In this document: piece by piece, positions 11,150 through 23,225 of the stretch | Numbering within the stretch: position 1 is the stretch's first letter | Layout of the letters: the number at the start of each line of letters is the position of its first letter | Source: Theropithecus gelada | Lineage: Eukaryota; Chordata; Mammalia; Primates; Cercopithecidae | NCBI RefSeq assembly: GCF_003255815.1 | Contig: NC_037670.1 | Span: 66,185,064-66,249,063 of the forward strand | DNA: 64,000 nt | Reading direction: 5' to 3' | Program-made: the position numbers and the translations under genes | Notes under the pieces: generated by a model | Told to the model about the DNA's origin: nothing | The model's input: the letters and a program-made list of their open reading frames with translations, nothing else | Database searches by the model: none

Positions 11150-11310
11150 AAATAATAGCTACCATTTCCGGTGTGCTTACTGCGTGCCAGCACGTGAATG
11201 AACATGTGAATGAGCAAAATGCTGACTCTTATCCTTTTGATTTTAGAGAGGTGTGTGATCTGGGCAATGAGTGAAAGTTCCGGGTTCTGAGCCAGGTCTG
11301 CTGGCTCCAG
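11150..11310 (-). repeat. MIR-type SINE, antisense, diverged
   Basis: AATAATAGCTACCATTTCC, GTGTGCTTACTGCGTGCCAG and the later GTTCTGAGCCAGGTCTGCTGG follow the order of an antisense MIR (TTATTGAGCACTTACTATGTGCC ... GAACCCAGGTCTGTCTGAC). Confidence 0.55.
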
Positions 11311-12849
11311 CATAGATGCCCCTTCGATGCTGCACCTGCAGTCTCACCCTCTGCTCTTCCTTCAAGTCTTTCCCTCTGTTTAGTCACCACTAGCAGGTGA
11401 ACTTGGTGTTTCCACCAAATAAATCAATTATGATAGAACTATTAATGTGTTTAGATGCTCTGAGGGAAATAGAATAGTGCAGATGTGTGTTCCCAGTGTG
11501 TAATCTCTGTCTCTTCTCTCTGCACACACACATGCACCTAGACACCTGGTTTTGACTTCGTTCCTACACTGAGGATAATACTTAAGCAATAGTGACTATT
11601 AGTCATACCCTTGTATACCCTCAGTATCTTCTCTAGTATATTCTGATTTCAATGAGAATATTTTTTCCTTGTAATCACACGTTGGTCAAAATGGAGAGGC
11701 ACAATTTTCTTGGTGTTAGGAGCTGGGATGTTGGTGGTGTAGCTTTGGTATTTATGCAGTCGCTGTACAGTCAAGTTCCACATTATTTAATATGAGTGTT
11801 AAAATTTTGTCAATGTGTGAAAAAAGAAAATACAACAAAGACACGTCAGTTTCTCCAGTTCCTGGGTGTCCTTTGGCATACATGGATGTATCCTGCCATT
11901 ACTTTTTGCATGTGTAACCTTAAAACGTCCAAAGAAAAACGGAGTGTCACATAGTAAACTCGGGACGGCAAATGCTTTAAACTCCAGCAGGTGCCTCTTC
12001 TATCTTCCAGCCACACCCATCCATTCTTCTCTGGAAATAAAGGACATTCTCTTCTAAATATGTCAAATAAAAGTGTTTGTCAGTGTTAGAAAATCACTGA
12101 AGAATAACATAATGCTCAAATAAATGGACTACTATTTTCAAGTTCTATGTGCTTATGTATTCATATAAACCTACACATGTGCATGTAAATAATACTCTGA
12201 TTCCTGAATCAAAACTCAGGGCCACTTCATTCCAAGAAGGCAGATAGGGCCCCACTTGAAGCTCTGCTGAGAATAGGCTGTCTCTGAGCGCAGCTGTTGA
12301 ACTGTTCCACGGACACTGAGGCGAGGCATTTGTACTTTATTGAACTTTATTCATAGAGAAGAAATGAGAAAGGTAGATGGAATTCCGTGCACCTGTGCCC
12401 CGAGGAGAATCCTGGGATGGGCTGAACATGATGGTATCTCACTGTTCTCATCCCGCTGAAGAAAGGGGCTGCTGCTGAAAGCTGCAGGGGCAAAGGAACT
12501 CATTTCAGAAGTAAGCCTATGAGAGGAAGAGGCAGAGTGTGCCACAGGCAGGCAGAGAGGCAGTCTCCCTCCCTCTGCTTGAAGGTGAGGTTGGGTTAAG
12601 CACAGTGAGAATTTCAGTGAACACACTACTCTGGTTTGCACCCCAAGCAGCAGGAATACAGATTCTTGACTGCAGGTGGGTAGAAACTAGTGTCACCTCA
12701 TATTTGGGGTCCTGGAAGCTCATGCATCTTTAACACTATGAGGGGAAAAACATAAACATGGTGAGATTTGCTAAATTTGTATTAAGCCTGTGGCCACTAA
12801 GTAAAAATTAATTTCTCCTCTTCCGGAGAAAACCAAAGTGTTGTGTTTA
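11311..12849. other. Unique sequence, no gene recognised
   Basis: Mixed-composition unique DNA. Overlapping frames on both strands at 12351-12733 are mutually exclusive and carry no family signature. Confidence 0.4.
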
Positions 12850-13030
12850 GAAGGGCCTAAGTTGGAATCTGTGTTTTGCGATTTGATTAGCAACGAGACA
12901 TATCACTTGTGCTCGTGTTTAAAATCTCTACACGGTGGCTAACAATACCCTCTTCCGAATGCTTGGAGAGAAATAAAGTGAGCTGATGTTATGTAATGAG
13001 CTAGCTTAGGACCTGGTATATAATTCTTTG
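12850..13030 (+). repeat. MIR SINE
   Basis: It is readable from TTGGAATCTGTG through GCTAACAATACCCTCTTCCGAATG, GTGAGCTGATGTTATGTAATG and AGCTTAGGACCTGGTATATAATT, which parallels the second half of MIR up to its GCCTGGCACATAGTA end. Confidence 0.6.
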
Positions 13031-13039
13031 TTTGGTAAA

Positions 13040-13180
13040 GCTCTACAGATATTTATAGTGTAGCTCTCACATGCTGGGCCTGAGTCAAGCATGGAAGACA
13101 AAGAAGAAAAGATGCATGGCGGTCTTCAGAAAGCTCACCATCACAGTCCAGCTGGGAGTGGAGGGATGAGGGTGGGAACT
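13040..13180 (-). repeat. L2 3'-end fragment, antisense
   Basis: ACAGATATTTATAGTGTAGC, CATGCTGGGCCTGAGTCAAG, GGAAGACAAAGAAGA and GAAAGCTCACCATCACAGTCC match the antisense order of L2 ends (AATATTTATTGAGTGCC ... GAGCTTACAGTCTAGT). Confidence 0.5.
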
Positions 13181-13789
13181 AAACCAGAGACAATTTCAAA
13201 GTGACACGGTGGACAGGTGGTCTATTCACATTAGTTGGTAATGTGGTGAAATCCAGCGTAGTGCATTGGCAGGACGTGGTGGATGGAGTTCCACCTGAAT
13301 CAAACAGCCTCTCCATGGAGGAATTTGATGTCTGCTACTTCATTTCTAGGAAACAGAGGCTGATTGAGATGTGTGTTATTCTAGGAAGTCCTTTCTTCCC
13401 AGGCAATATCACATGTACAGTTGTGCTCAAACCTGACTTATTGCAAGGAAGGGATCAGGTCAGAAAATGACCTTGCAATGTCATCTGTCCCCCAGTTTCA
13501 GTTCAATAGGGACCAAAATGGACAGAGAAGGAATTTATTTCCCCCAAGCATAACCTATAGAACTATATTTTCTATATATTCTACCAGAAATGTTTATAAT
13601 AATCATATTGCCAAAAATATTTACAATATTTTGAATGTCTGATGCAGCACCACAGATTATCTGTTATGTAGTGAAGCAGATGGACATGATGGTTAACAGA
13701 TTAAATTAAAACAAAAGCTTCTTTCTTTATACTTCTGTGATTGGGATTATGGAACCGTTCCAAAACTTACTGGATTCTAATACCTGTTC
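13181..13789. other. Unique sequence, nothing recognised
   Basis: An 89-codon frame at 13201-13470 has no recognisable domain; no splice or promoter context is apparent. Confidence 0.4.
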
Positions 13790-13890
13790 ATTTAGGACAA
13801 CAATAGTATCTGCCTCTCTTGAAATAACCTATGTAAAAGGTTTAGCAGAGAGCTTAGTAGTAGTTAGTGATCAATAATATCTTTACTGAA
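13790..13890 (+). repeat. MIR fragment
   Basis: GGACAACAATAGTATCTGCC, AGAGAGCTTAGTAGTAGTTA and GATCAATAATATC echo the 3' half of MIR (GGGATAATAATACCTACC ... CATAGTAAGCGCTCAATAAA). Confidence 0.5.
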
Positions 13891-14405
13891 ACCCAAAACT
13901 GTGATTCATTTTCAACTTAGAATTATTTTCTCAAGGGAGAGATGAACATTTGTTAATGTCTGTAGATGGTGATGCTGTTTTCAGATTAAAGGCCAGTATC
14001 ATGTGCGCTCTAAGTCATTTACATTCTTCTAAGGATGTCAGTTTAAGGACAAGGTGTTTTGAAGTGAAATGTATCATGTACGCTCCCCCTTTTGTCACAT
14101 TGGAAACATCTCCTTCTGGGTCTGTGCTTAGGCTGAAAAATCTTTCTCTATCTTCTTCTTTTGATGGAAGATACAAATGTTTGCTTACTCTTTGTTTTCT
14201 TTTCCAAAATGCTGAGACAAACAGGTGACCCCTCTACCCATTGTGCTAACCTAATTGCAGGCACTTCCCGTTGTAACCTTCATTTAACTGCGTATCATTT
14301 CCCCATTTTAAAAATTTTCTTCATTACTGATGTGCTGCCTTAGTATATGTGTATTGAAGCAATTTGTATTAATTATTAGGATGACTTATATAATATTAGT
14401 TTCAA
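13891..14405. other. Unique sequence, nothing recognised
   Basis: No repeat or gene signal is recognised before the next Alu. Confidence 0.4.
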
Positions 14406-14687
14406 TTTTTTTTTTTTTTGAGACGAGTCTCCCTGTGTTGCCCAGGCTAGAATGCAGTGGCACGATCTTGGCTCACAGCAACCTCCGCCTCCTGAGTTCA
14501 AGCGATTCTCCTGCCTCAGCCTCCTTACAGGTGTGCACCACCATGCCCAGCTAATTTTTGTATTTTTAATAGAGACAAGGTTTCACCATAATGGCCAGGC
14601 TGGTCTTGAACTCCTGACCTCAAGTGATCCACCTGCCTCGGCCTCCCAAAGTGCTGGGATTGCAGGCGTGAACCACTGCTCCCGGCC
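14406..14687 (-). repeat. Full-length Alu, antisense
   Basis: It runs from the T-run at 14406-14419 and GAGACGAGTCTCCCTGTG to GAACCACTGCTCCCGGCC. A small deletion removes the GAGTAGCTGGGA part of the right monomer. Confidence 0.95.
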
Positions 14688-14819
14688 ACTGTTTTTAATT
14701 TTATATTAGCTTCATGAAAATACGTACATGAAGTATGTATAATAAATGGTTAAAAGGGACAGAGAAGTAGAACAATGTAGGACGTCACATAACTCTAACA
14801 TTGGAAGTGGCATTGAAAA

Positions 14820-15515
14820 TTGGCCTCACTGATGGAGCCCAAAGACCTGACTGGTTCAGTGATGTGGAGAACACAGATAATGCTTGAGGACGTGCGTGCT
14901 GCTCAGCAGGGAATGCAGCAGGCCAAGAACACGAACCTCCTCTACATGAGCCACACACTGCTGAGCATGGCTTGCAGCACCTGCAAAGCACCCGTGCACC
15001 TTGTGTAAGGCTTGTGGGACTTGGCAGGAAAGGTAGGAGCCTGGAGAGAGGGAGTGCTGTGGGCAGGAGATGCCCATGCTTAGCACAACAGGGGGAACAG
15101 GATATGGCCGGCAGGGCAGGAGTAGCTTGGAAGGCTCTGTGGGAGCCCACAAGCAGGTGTGGGTGGCAAAGATCTGCTGCTGGACAAGGTCAATGGCAGC
15201 TGAAAGAGCAAAGGAGGCCAGGAGGCAGGTGCTGGTGAGAAGGGTCCGTAGCAGCCTGGAGGCCAAGGTTGCGCTCTCTAGGAACCGTGTACTGCTCTCT
15301 GTGACTGAGAGGACCTTCCAAAGAGGGGGAGAGTCTGCAGGGCCACATGAATGCTCAGCATGACCCAGGGCATCCTGCAGAGCAGGGATGCAGCCTGGAG
15401 GCCTGCTTGGCTGCTCAGGATGATCTGCAGCCTGTGTGGAGCCCAGTGATGCCTACAGCAGCCTGGAAAATAGGGACGCACTCTGCAGGGCCCACCTGAT
15501 GCTCAGCCTTGTGCA
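14820..15515. repeat. GC-rich patch with degenerate internal repeats
   Basis: The clearest pair is TCTGCAGGGCC-N5-ATGCTCAGC at 15334-15359 and 15482-15507, 148 bp apart. CAGCCTGGAGGCC-like phrases recur near 15252, 15390 and 15456. CpG and GC content exceed the surroundings. Several frames cross it on both strands, none convincing. It may be a decayed minisatellite or an unrecognised LTR; I cannot assign it. Confidence 0.4.
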
Positions 15516-16109
15516 GTCTTGCAATTCCTTAAGGGAAACATGAAATGCAGATTTGGGGATGGCGTTACATGTTTTTTTGTAAATTTGGGAAACAAATTTA
15601 AATAAGAATATCTGTGTAGGCCAACACAATGAATGCATGGGCCTGAATGAACATTTTTCTTACTCTCTCTCAGCCTCTGATACGAGAGCACGCTCTTTTC
15701 TTAGGAAGTGCCAAGGGTAAAAGTGCAGATGTTGCCATGAATGAGTTCATAGCGACATGAGTGTTTCATACTTATCTGTATTGTCTTCTCACAGAATCTT
15801 TCTTACACCCTGGACAGTGGTAAGAGGTACAGAGTGGACCCTGCAGGCACAGCCTCGATCCCCCCCTGCCCCTTTCCTGTGGCTGCTCTGGGCCTCTGCC
15901 TCAGCTCCCCCTGCCCTCTCTGTAAGCTCTTGCTCCCTTGCTGTTTTTTCCCAGATTACACTGTCCCCTTTCTTGAAGTCCTCCATGGTGTGGTTTCCCA
16001 TGGAATCCCCTGAGCTCCTGAGTGGTCTCCATCTTCCTTGCTGTCCCATTGGAGAGCACTCCATGCTCCCGAGATCTGGAGCCTGACCCTCCCCCTCCCC
16101 CTGCCTGGA
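15516..16109. other. Unique sequence, nothing recognised
   Basis: Pyrimidine-rich from about 15840 to 16110. Overlapping frames on both strands show no family signature. Confidence 0.4.
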
Positions 16110-16375
16110 CACTCTGTCACTGAGTCCTTTCCTGATTCCTCCTGTGACTTCCGTCCTCAGTCACATCCATCCCATTGATGTTCCCTGGGGCTATGCTGTT
16201 ACTTATCTACTCCTTTCTTGTTTGTATTCCTGCCCCCACCCTGGAGTGTAGGTCTCAGGAGCAGGGGGACTTCACCTCTCTCTCATGCCTGCTGTGTTTC
16301 CAGTGCCCAGACAGTGCTGGGAAGGGCCAGCCTCCAGCAGGTGCTTCCCATCTATACCCTGGGTGCATTGCTCCC
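16110..16375 (+). repeat. L2-type 3'-end fragment
   Basis: CCTGGAGTGTAGGTCTCAGG, then GGGGACTTCACCTCTCTCTC and CAGTGCCCAGACAGTGCTGG follow the order of the L2 end (AATGTAAGCTCC ... CAGGGACTTTGTCT ... CCCAGTGCCTAGAACAGTGCC). Confidence 0.5.
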
Positions 16376-16650
16376 CTCTCCAGGGTGTGACCAGGGCCTC
16401 GTCTGAGCAAGCAGATGATTGCTAAGGATTGAGGCTTAAGGGAATTATGTTCTCCCTCTGATCTATGGGGCTGGAGTTAATAAAGCTTTTCCCGGTTGAT
16501 TGCATCAAGGCCACTGGAATGTCTCATAGTTTGTTGCTAGGGATAAATGCTTGCTTTTACTTTGTATATATACAGAAAAAAATATTTTTCCTGAATCATA
16601 AGTTGCTCTTGGTTTTTGCTGTACACTCCGCTAAAACAAAAGATTGTCAC

Positions 16651-17051
16651 TGTGAGGGGATGAATTGTGTCCCTCCAGAATTTGTGTGTTGAAGCCCCAA
16701 CTCTCAGGACCTCAGGATGTGGCTGTATTTGGAGACGGTATCTTCAAAGAGATAATTAAGTTAAAATGAGGCTGTTAGGGTGGGCCCTAATCCAGCGTAA
16801 TTGGTGTCTTTATAAAAAGAGGAGATTAGAACAGACACACACATACACACACACATAGAGGAAGACTATGTAAGGACACACGGAGAGGAAGGCCACCTAC
16901 AAGCTAAGGAGAGATGCCTCAGCAGAAACTAGCCCTGCCCACACCTGGATCTCGCATTTCTAGCCTCCAGGAATGGGAGGAAATACATTTCTGTTGTTTA
17001 AGCTACTCAGTGTGTGGTGTTTTGTTATAATAATCCTAGTAAACGAATGCA
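16651..17051 (+). repeat. MaLR-type (MLT1-like) solo LTR
   Basis: The start TGTGAGGGGATGAATTGTGT, the middle GGTGGGCCCTAATCCAGCGT and the end CATTTCTGTTGTTTAAGCTA...GAATGCA are those of an ERVL-MaLR-class LTR, with TG...CA termini. No internal retroviral sequence follows, so it is a solo LTR. The subfamily is not resolved. Confidence 0.7.
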
Positions 17052-17060
17052 GTTGCTTAT

Positions 17061-17388
17061 AAAAGTCAAAGATTCGGCCGGGCACGGTGGCTCATGCCTG
17101 TAATCCCTGCACTTTGGGAGGCTGAGGTGGGTGGATCACTTGAGGTCAGGAGTTCAAGACCAGCCTGGCCACGATGGTGAAACCCCGTCTCTACTGAAAA
17201 CACAAAAATATTGGCCGGGCGTGGTGGCAGGCACCTGTAATCCCAGCTACTTGGGAGGCTGAGGGAGAAAATTGCTTGAACCGGGGAAGCAGAGGTTGCA
17301 GTGAGCCGACATTGCCCCACTGCACTCCAGCATGGGCTACAGAGTGAGACTCTGTTTAAAAAAAAAAAAAAAAAAAAGTCAAAGATTC
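17061..17388 (+). repeat. Full-length Alu with 15-bp target duplication
   Basis: The body runs from GGCCGGGCACGGTGG at 17076 to an adenine tail of about 20 bases. AAAAGTCAAAGATTC at 17061-17075 is repeated at 17374-17388. The intact CpGs near the start suggest a fairly young S-type copy. Confidence 0.95.
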
Positions 17389-18593
17389 TAGCAGTTTTAT
17401 TATTTTGTACATTTCTGTGTTTCTAATATGTTTCTTTCCTATACCTTGAAATGTGGTCTCTTATGATCCCTCAGGAACTAGTGAAATGATATTTTTGTTT
17501 GCCATGTCAGTGTTACATTAGAGATTTCGTGAAATATTTCATTCAGCTCATCCATTTCACAGCAGTGGAAGCGGAAGTGAGCAGGCCTGTGTGAGCCGCC
17601 CGTGCTGCCAGTTGGGAGGCAGTAGAGATTCAGCTGCTTTGGTGGGGAGCTCATCCAGCATCGTATGCCACTGTGTCCTTAACAATGTGATGCTGGCTGT
17701 TTATCATGCGCAGTGTCGATGGGTGGCAGAAGTGCATGTCTGGGAACAAGTAGTTTTATAGGCAGTTGAAGAGAGGAACAGAGAGCCAGAAGTCCAAATC
17801 CTGAGGCCTGGACCCTGCCGTGACAAGACAAGCAAAGATCCTTTTGGAACCAGAGAGTAATCTGGATCCATTCCCAGCACCTCGTACAGAGCTCCAGGTA
17901 GGCTGGGGTAGAGGGCAGCTATGAAACCCAGTGGGAAGGGCTTCATGAATGGCGGATTAAGTAGGAAAAGAAAGAAGGGGAATCAAACTTAAGTATCAAT
18001 TCAGCTACAAGGAGGGATCGTAATGTGAAAAAATTGCTGAGAGAAGGACAAAGCCAGATGGAATTTGGCACACAGAGCTCCGATCGCATGCTGAGTGCGG
18101 TTTGGTTGGTGGCAGGCACTTATATTTTCGTAATTACTGTCGAATGTACAAAGCTCTTTCACCTACACTTCATTAAACAACCCCTGTGGCTTGGTGATTA
18201 CCAAATTCACTTAGCAGACAGAAAACAGACCAACTCCCTCATGTTACAGGCCACAAACTGAGGATGGGAAAGACCCGTGTGCATGGCGGGCAGTTCCCAG
18301 AAAAGAAGACCAGATGAGGTACGAACATTGCTTTATAAGTGAATAGAGCTCCTTTAGGTTACTCATGCGTTCAGGAAAAACACAAATATTTGTATGTTTT
18401 CTACTTTGGGGCATTTCCCAGCTGCCTCCAATTCATCCAAGCTTCGAGGTTGTACAGAATTTTGTGGTCATTTGTTTTAATTTCTTACATATATGGAGGG
18501 ACTGTTAGTTTTGAGACAACTTCACAAAGACTATCCGTTCTCAAAATGTCCATCTAAACGTTATTGTTCTAGGCCCTATTTATTTTATTTTCT
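17389..18593. other. Unique sequence, no gene recognised
   Basis: Mixed composition, CpGs scattered around 17570-17720. A weak MIR-like antisense phrase (ATGTTACAGGCCACAAACTG) lies at 18241-18260 but is too short to call. Frames at 17704-17946 and 18025-18261 carry no recognisable domain. Confidence 0.4.
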
Positions 18594-18881
18594 TATTTTT
18601 TGAGACGGGGTCTCCCTCTGTTGCCCAGGCTGGAGTGCAGGGGTGCAATCTTGGCTCATGGCAACCTCTGCCTCCCAGTTTCAAGCAACTCTCTTGCCTC
18701 AGCCTCCCAGGAGCTGGGATTACAGGTGTCTGCCACCAGGCCTGGCTACTCTTTTGTATTTTTAGTAGAGACAGGTTTTTTCATGTTGGCTAGGCTGGTC
18801 TCAAACTCCTGGCCTGAAGTGATCTGCCCGCCTCGGCCTCCCAAAGTCCTGGGATTACAGGTGTGAGCCACCATGCCAGGC
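18594..18881 (-). repeat. Full-length Alu, antisense
   Basis: It runs from TTTTTTGAGACGGGGTCTCC to GAGCCACCATGCCAGGC, with both monomers present. Confidence 0.95.
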
Positions 18882-19767
18882 TTAATTTTTTTTTTTAAAT
18901 TTTGTGAAAAATGCTGTGGTTTTCCACTGGCTGCAAAGTGCCCTAAAAAGAGACAGCTTGCTGGATACCTGTTTCAGCGTGGCTCTGAGGAGCCTGTGTC
19001 TGAGGTCCTCTTCCAGCACCCACTCCCCTCAAAGTGTGTCTCTTGGCTTCAAGGTTTGCCACTTGCCTTCTCTCCCAACTATGCAGATCTGGAGCCTGCT
19101 CCCCTAAGCTCCCCTACGTGGATGCAGGCTGTGGTCAGACCCTCACAGGCCAGCAGGTCCCAGGGTAGCACACTATCCATTGCAGAGCTCATGGGGATAG
19201 TGATTTAAAATTCTAGAATCCACATATTTTGATTTCTCTCTTCTGTGGCTGAACCATGCTGTCTGGCACTCCAGGGAAGGAGACAGTGAGCAATCCTGAG
19301 AATTTCTCTATCTCTGAATGACGCTGTTGTTGGTCAACTCATAGCTATTCTCATCCACCGCGGCCTTTTCTGGAAGAGCTGGCTCCTTGCAACTAGCACA
19401 GGAGCCCTGTCCCAGGTCCTTGTAAGGGTCCCAGGTGGTCTGGGAAGGTGTCTCTTACTTCTCTACAGAAACAAACAAACAAACAAAAACAAAAACTCCC
19501 TTTGAATGTAGCTGGGTGGGGACACCATGACTAAATCTGTGCGGCTACCTTGCAACAAAGAGGGGTCTTTGAAGCAGGAAATATCTCTTAAAAGGATTCG
19601 GCCAGTGTCTGCATCTGAACTAAAAGCCATAGGTTCATCCACAGTTTCTGTTATAAGAAATAGCAAATGTTTTGATTATTTTATTAATCATTTTCAGTTA
19701 GGTATTATTACTTGTAGACTGCAACAATTTATTTCCACCACTTTAATGAGTAAAGGTTCAAAAATCA
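18882..19767. other. Unique sequence, no gene recognised
   Basis: No family match. A (CAAA)n run sits at about 19469-19495. A 99-codon frame at 19527-19826 runs into the next Alu and is not a gene. Confidence 0.4.
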
Positions 19768-20045
19768 GGCTGGACGCAGTGGCTCACGCCTGTTATCCCA
19801 GTACTTTGGGAAGCCGAGGCTGGTAGATCACCTGAGGTCAGGAGTTTGAGACCCACCTGGCCAACATGGTGAAACCCTGTCTCTACTAAAACTACAAAAA
19901 AATTAGCTGGGTGTGGTGACAGGTGCCTATAATACCAGCTGCTTGGGAGGCTGAGACAGAATTGCTTGAACCCAGGAGGTGGAGGTTGCAGTGAGCTGAG
20001 ATTGTGCCACTGCACTCCAGCCTGGACAAAAAGAGCACTCCATCT

Positions 20046-20081
<36 letters not shown>

Positions 20082-20082
20082 N
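19768..20082 (+). repeat. Full-length Alu with long pure A-tail ending at an N
   Basis: It runs from GGCTGGACGCAGTGGC to an uninterrupted run of about 35 adenines at 20047-20081, followed by the only ambiguous base (N, 20082). Such tails are difficult to sequence and polymorphic. Confidence 0.95.
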
Positions 20083-20089
20083 GCACTGG

Positions 20090-20106
20090 CACACACACGG
20101 CACGTG

Positions 20107-20144
<38 letters not shown>

Positions 20145-20168
20145 GAGAGAGAACGAGAGAGAGAGAAA
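20090..20168. repeat. (CA)n then (GA)n microsatellite
   Basis: CA repeats interrupted once at 20099-20107 become pure at 20108-20140, then GA-rich to 20168. It sits directly beside the Alu A-tail. Confidence 0.95.
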
Positions 20169-20170
20169 GG

Positions 20171-21924
20171 TATTCTAAGCTTCTTGGCTCTAATTGGATT
20201 TTAAGATAAAATCTGCTTATGCCTATCATAGTTTTACTATAACCCAGGATCGAAAATTAGGAAATGGAGTAAAGGGAGAGGAAAGCCCAGCCCTTGAGGT
20301 CCCACAAATGGGGGAGAAGTCAGAGGGGCTCTAGGCTTAGCCATCGGGAAAGAGCTGAGAGATAAGGAGGCAAATGCAATGCAGAGAAGGTTTAATTAAC
20401 TCTGCTCTTCGCCTGGGGTCTGGGCGGAGACCCTCTCCCAGTGTTTCTGGGGAAAACCTGGTGGCCATGCCCAGGTGCCTCCAATAAGGGAAATTAATTT
20501 TATCCAATTTTCACTTTTCTTATTGCTCGATTTTTCTACCAGTGATTGAGCCTGTCTTGTTTTTAAAGCGTGAGTGAAGATGCAAAGACTGAAAGGAGAT
20601 TTCCACAAAGATATCCTATCCAAAATAATTGATGAGGTCCCCCAGGAAACAAAACCTGCTCAGGACAGAGGTGTGGCATGGGAACAGGTGCCAGTGAAGA
20701 AGGAATGGCACAGCTGTCTGCCTCCTTGTTCCTGATGGAGCTGGGGAGCAAAGCATGTTTTCTTTTATCCTTAGAGCTCTGATAGAATTCTCACTGAAAC
20801 ATAGCTCAACATGTCCCCGCAACAATTTTTTTTTTTTTTTGGCTTACACTTTTAATGTCATTTCAGTTTAAGCAGTAGGTCTTTTTCCTGTTCAGTGAGA
20901 TCCTCCCCTTCCATGTCTCTGCTATGCTGGAAATCCTGTTAGGTGACAGTTCAATTGTCTAATTGTCACTCCTTGACTTTGATTTTTCCTTTAAAAAATA
21001 TAGATCACTGATTTTGCTCTTGAGTGTGAGGCCTAGCAAGGCTCAGCAAGGCTGTTTTCATTCTGCAGCCCTCAGATCGCTGTTGCATAAGACGGTGGCG
21101 GGGGTCGGGATCATCTCAATGTCACCCTAGCCCCCTAGTCTCATCCTGGCTTAGGAAGGCTCAGGGCTGCTTAGGTAGAGGGACCTCCTTAGTCTCTTTC
21201 TCTCTCTCCAGGGACCCCAGGTAACCTCTCCATTTGATGAACTCAGACTGGGGACGCTTCTCGCATGGCTAAAGGAGAGAGAGGGTGACAAGGGAAGCCG
21301 GCAGGGATGTGGCCTCCTCAAACACAGCATCATTTCTTCTACCTGGGGAGCAGTTACGAGGCCCCCCAACCTTTAGGGCTGAGGGAGGAGATGGAGACCA
21401 CCTCATAATGGGTGGGATGTTAGAGAATCTGCAGACAGGATTTTAAGCCACCAGAGTCAGACATCTGGCCACAAATCATGTACGTTCCTCCAGCATGAGA
21501 ACGGTATCCACCCCTGCCAAATTCCCCAAAAGTCTCATTATTGCCTGAATCAGTTTGCAATACAGGTGAAGTTTCTGGCTTGAGGTTCCTCAAATCTAGT
21601 TTCTCTCCATCTGGAGAGAAACAAAAACCACAGAAGAGGCAGTGTCTCTGTCCCTCACTCACTTGACTTACAACTGCAGGGCAGATATAAGACAGCCACA
21701 ATAAACTCTCAAGCTGAAAAAGGGAGAAATGGGGCAGTGGGCACAGCAGTTCCTGGTCCATATCACGTGGAGATGCATCAGACACTCACGGTCCACAGAC
21801 TAGGGCCCGGGCGAGGTCTCCATGGCTTCTGGCTTCACCCTCTGGGCTCTGAGTAACCCTTCTTTTTCCATAAGGAATGACCCATTTCTGGAGCTGAATA
21901 GTGTCCTCAGCCCAATCTCTGCTT
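20171..21924. other. Unique, relatively GC-rich sequence
   Basis: No gene or repeat is recognised. A T-run at 20826-20840 is followed by unique sequence, as might be left by an antisense retrocopy tail, but nothing recognisable follows. Minus-strand frames up to 121 codons (21420-21785) show no family features. Confidence 0.4.
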
Positions 21925-22440
21925 TGGAACAAATTACACAGTAGTGGCTTAGAACAACACCTATTTATTATCTCACAGTCTCCTTGGGTCCTGAGTCCAG
22001 GCCCAGGCTGACAGGTTCTCTGCACAGGGACTCATGGGGCCAGGGCCAGGTTCTCCTGGGGAATCAGGGTCCTCTTCCAAGTGCAATGTTGCTGGCAGAA
22101 TTCATCTCCGTGTGGGTGTGGGACTGTTTCAAGTGCCTATTCTTCCATTAGCTCTCAGCTCCTTGAGGACGCCCATGGTTCCTTGTCAAGCGGCCCTGGA
22201 GGGAAGTTTGCAGCACAGATGTGGGTGTTCTGCCAGGCTCACCAGAGCGCATCCCTCCAACTTCCTCTTCTGCCATCAGCTGGAGAGAACCTCCTGCTTT
22301 TAAGAGACTCGTGTGATCAAATCAGGCTCACCTGATCATCTACCCATCTCAAGTTCAGAGGATTCAGGACCTTAAGTACATTCACATAATCCCTTCACAG
22401 CAGTCCCTAGATTAGCATTGGGTGAATAACTGGAGGTTCG
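21925..22440 (-). repeat. Old LTR-type repeat, antisense
   Basis: GGAACAAATTACACAGTAGTG, GGCTTAGAACAACACC and TATTTATTATCTCACAGTCT are the antisense 3' end of an MLT1/MER-type LTR, with decayed sequence following. The far end is not defined; the family is uncertain. Confidence 0.55.
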
Positions 22441-22906
22441 TGTGTTTCCCCCAGAGATTTGGCATCCGTCTTCAAATTCTGCCCACCACACCACTCCTGG
22501 CAGTTTAGGGGTCCATAGTTATCATTTTATTGTGTCTATCTTTGTTCCTTTTCACCCAAGTGGGTCTTGTTTCCATAGAATAATTCTCTTAAGAACTTCG
22601 GGGAGCTCCTGTGAGATGAGGGTGCCTTCCATTATGCAAAGGCTGCAACCACACATCTCTGAGATAAGCCCGTCTCTACTTGAGCCTCCCAGTAAGATTG
22701 TGATCTTAAGCTTCTGAGAAGCCCTATTTCTAACAGAATCTGAGAGGTCTGGACTTTCAAGCCTCAGAAGTTCTTCTCTCTCTCTAAAAGCATCTATGAG
22801 CCCCATCTTAGATCTTCCTGAGGTCTTAACAGGTCATCTCTGACACTGGATTTTAGGTTCTTTCTTCATTTTAACATTGTTTGCCATCTGGACATGCTAA
22901 GAATCA
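22441..22906. other. Unique sequence, nothing recognised
   Basis: No gene or repeat family is recognised. Confidence 0.4.
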
Positions 22907-23225
22907 CTGAGCTTTATTTTCTCTATTTTTATTTTGGGATGGAGTCTCACTCTGTCACCCAGGCTGGGTGCAGTGGTGTGATCTCAGCTCACTATAATCT
23001 CTGCGTCCTGGATTCAAGCGATTCTCCAACCTCCTAAGTAGCCGGGACTACAGACCTGCGCCACCACACCTGGCTAATGTTTGTATTTTTAGTAGAGACG
23101 GGGTTTCACCATGTTGACCAGGCTGGTCCTGAACGCCTGACCTCAAGTGAGCTGCCTGCCTTGGCCTCCCAAAGTGTTGGGATTGTAGCTTTGAGCCACC
23201 GCGCCTGGCCCTGAGCTTTATTTTC
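22907..23225 (-). repeat. Full-length Alu, antisense, 15-bp target duplication
   Basis: CTGAGCTTTATTTTC at 22907-22921 recurs at 23211-23225. Between them lies an antisense Alu from GGATGGAGTCTCACTCTG to GAGCCACCGCGCCTGGCC. Confidence 0.97.

Noticed and set aside
14785..15363. Overlapping frames of 88-136 codons on both strands
   Set aside because: They cover the same GC-rich repetitive patch in conflicting registers; none shows a family signature.
15795..15819. 25-bp micro-exon between a pyrimidine-tract AG and a GTAAGA donor
   Set aside because: Splice-like words of this quality are common by chance; no neighbouring exons can be recognised.
19758..20229. Open frames of 100-125 codons on the minus strand
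   Set aside because: They read through an antisense Alu, its poly-T run, an N and the CA repeat.
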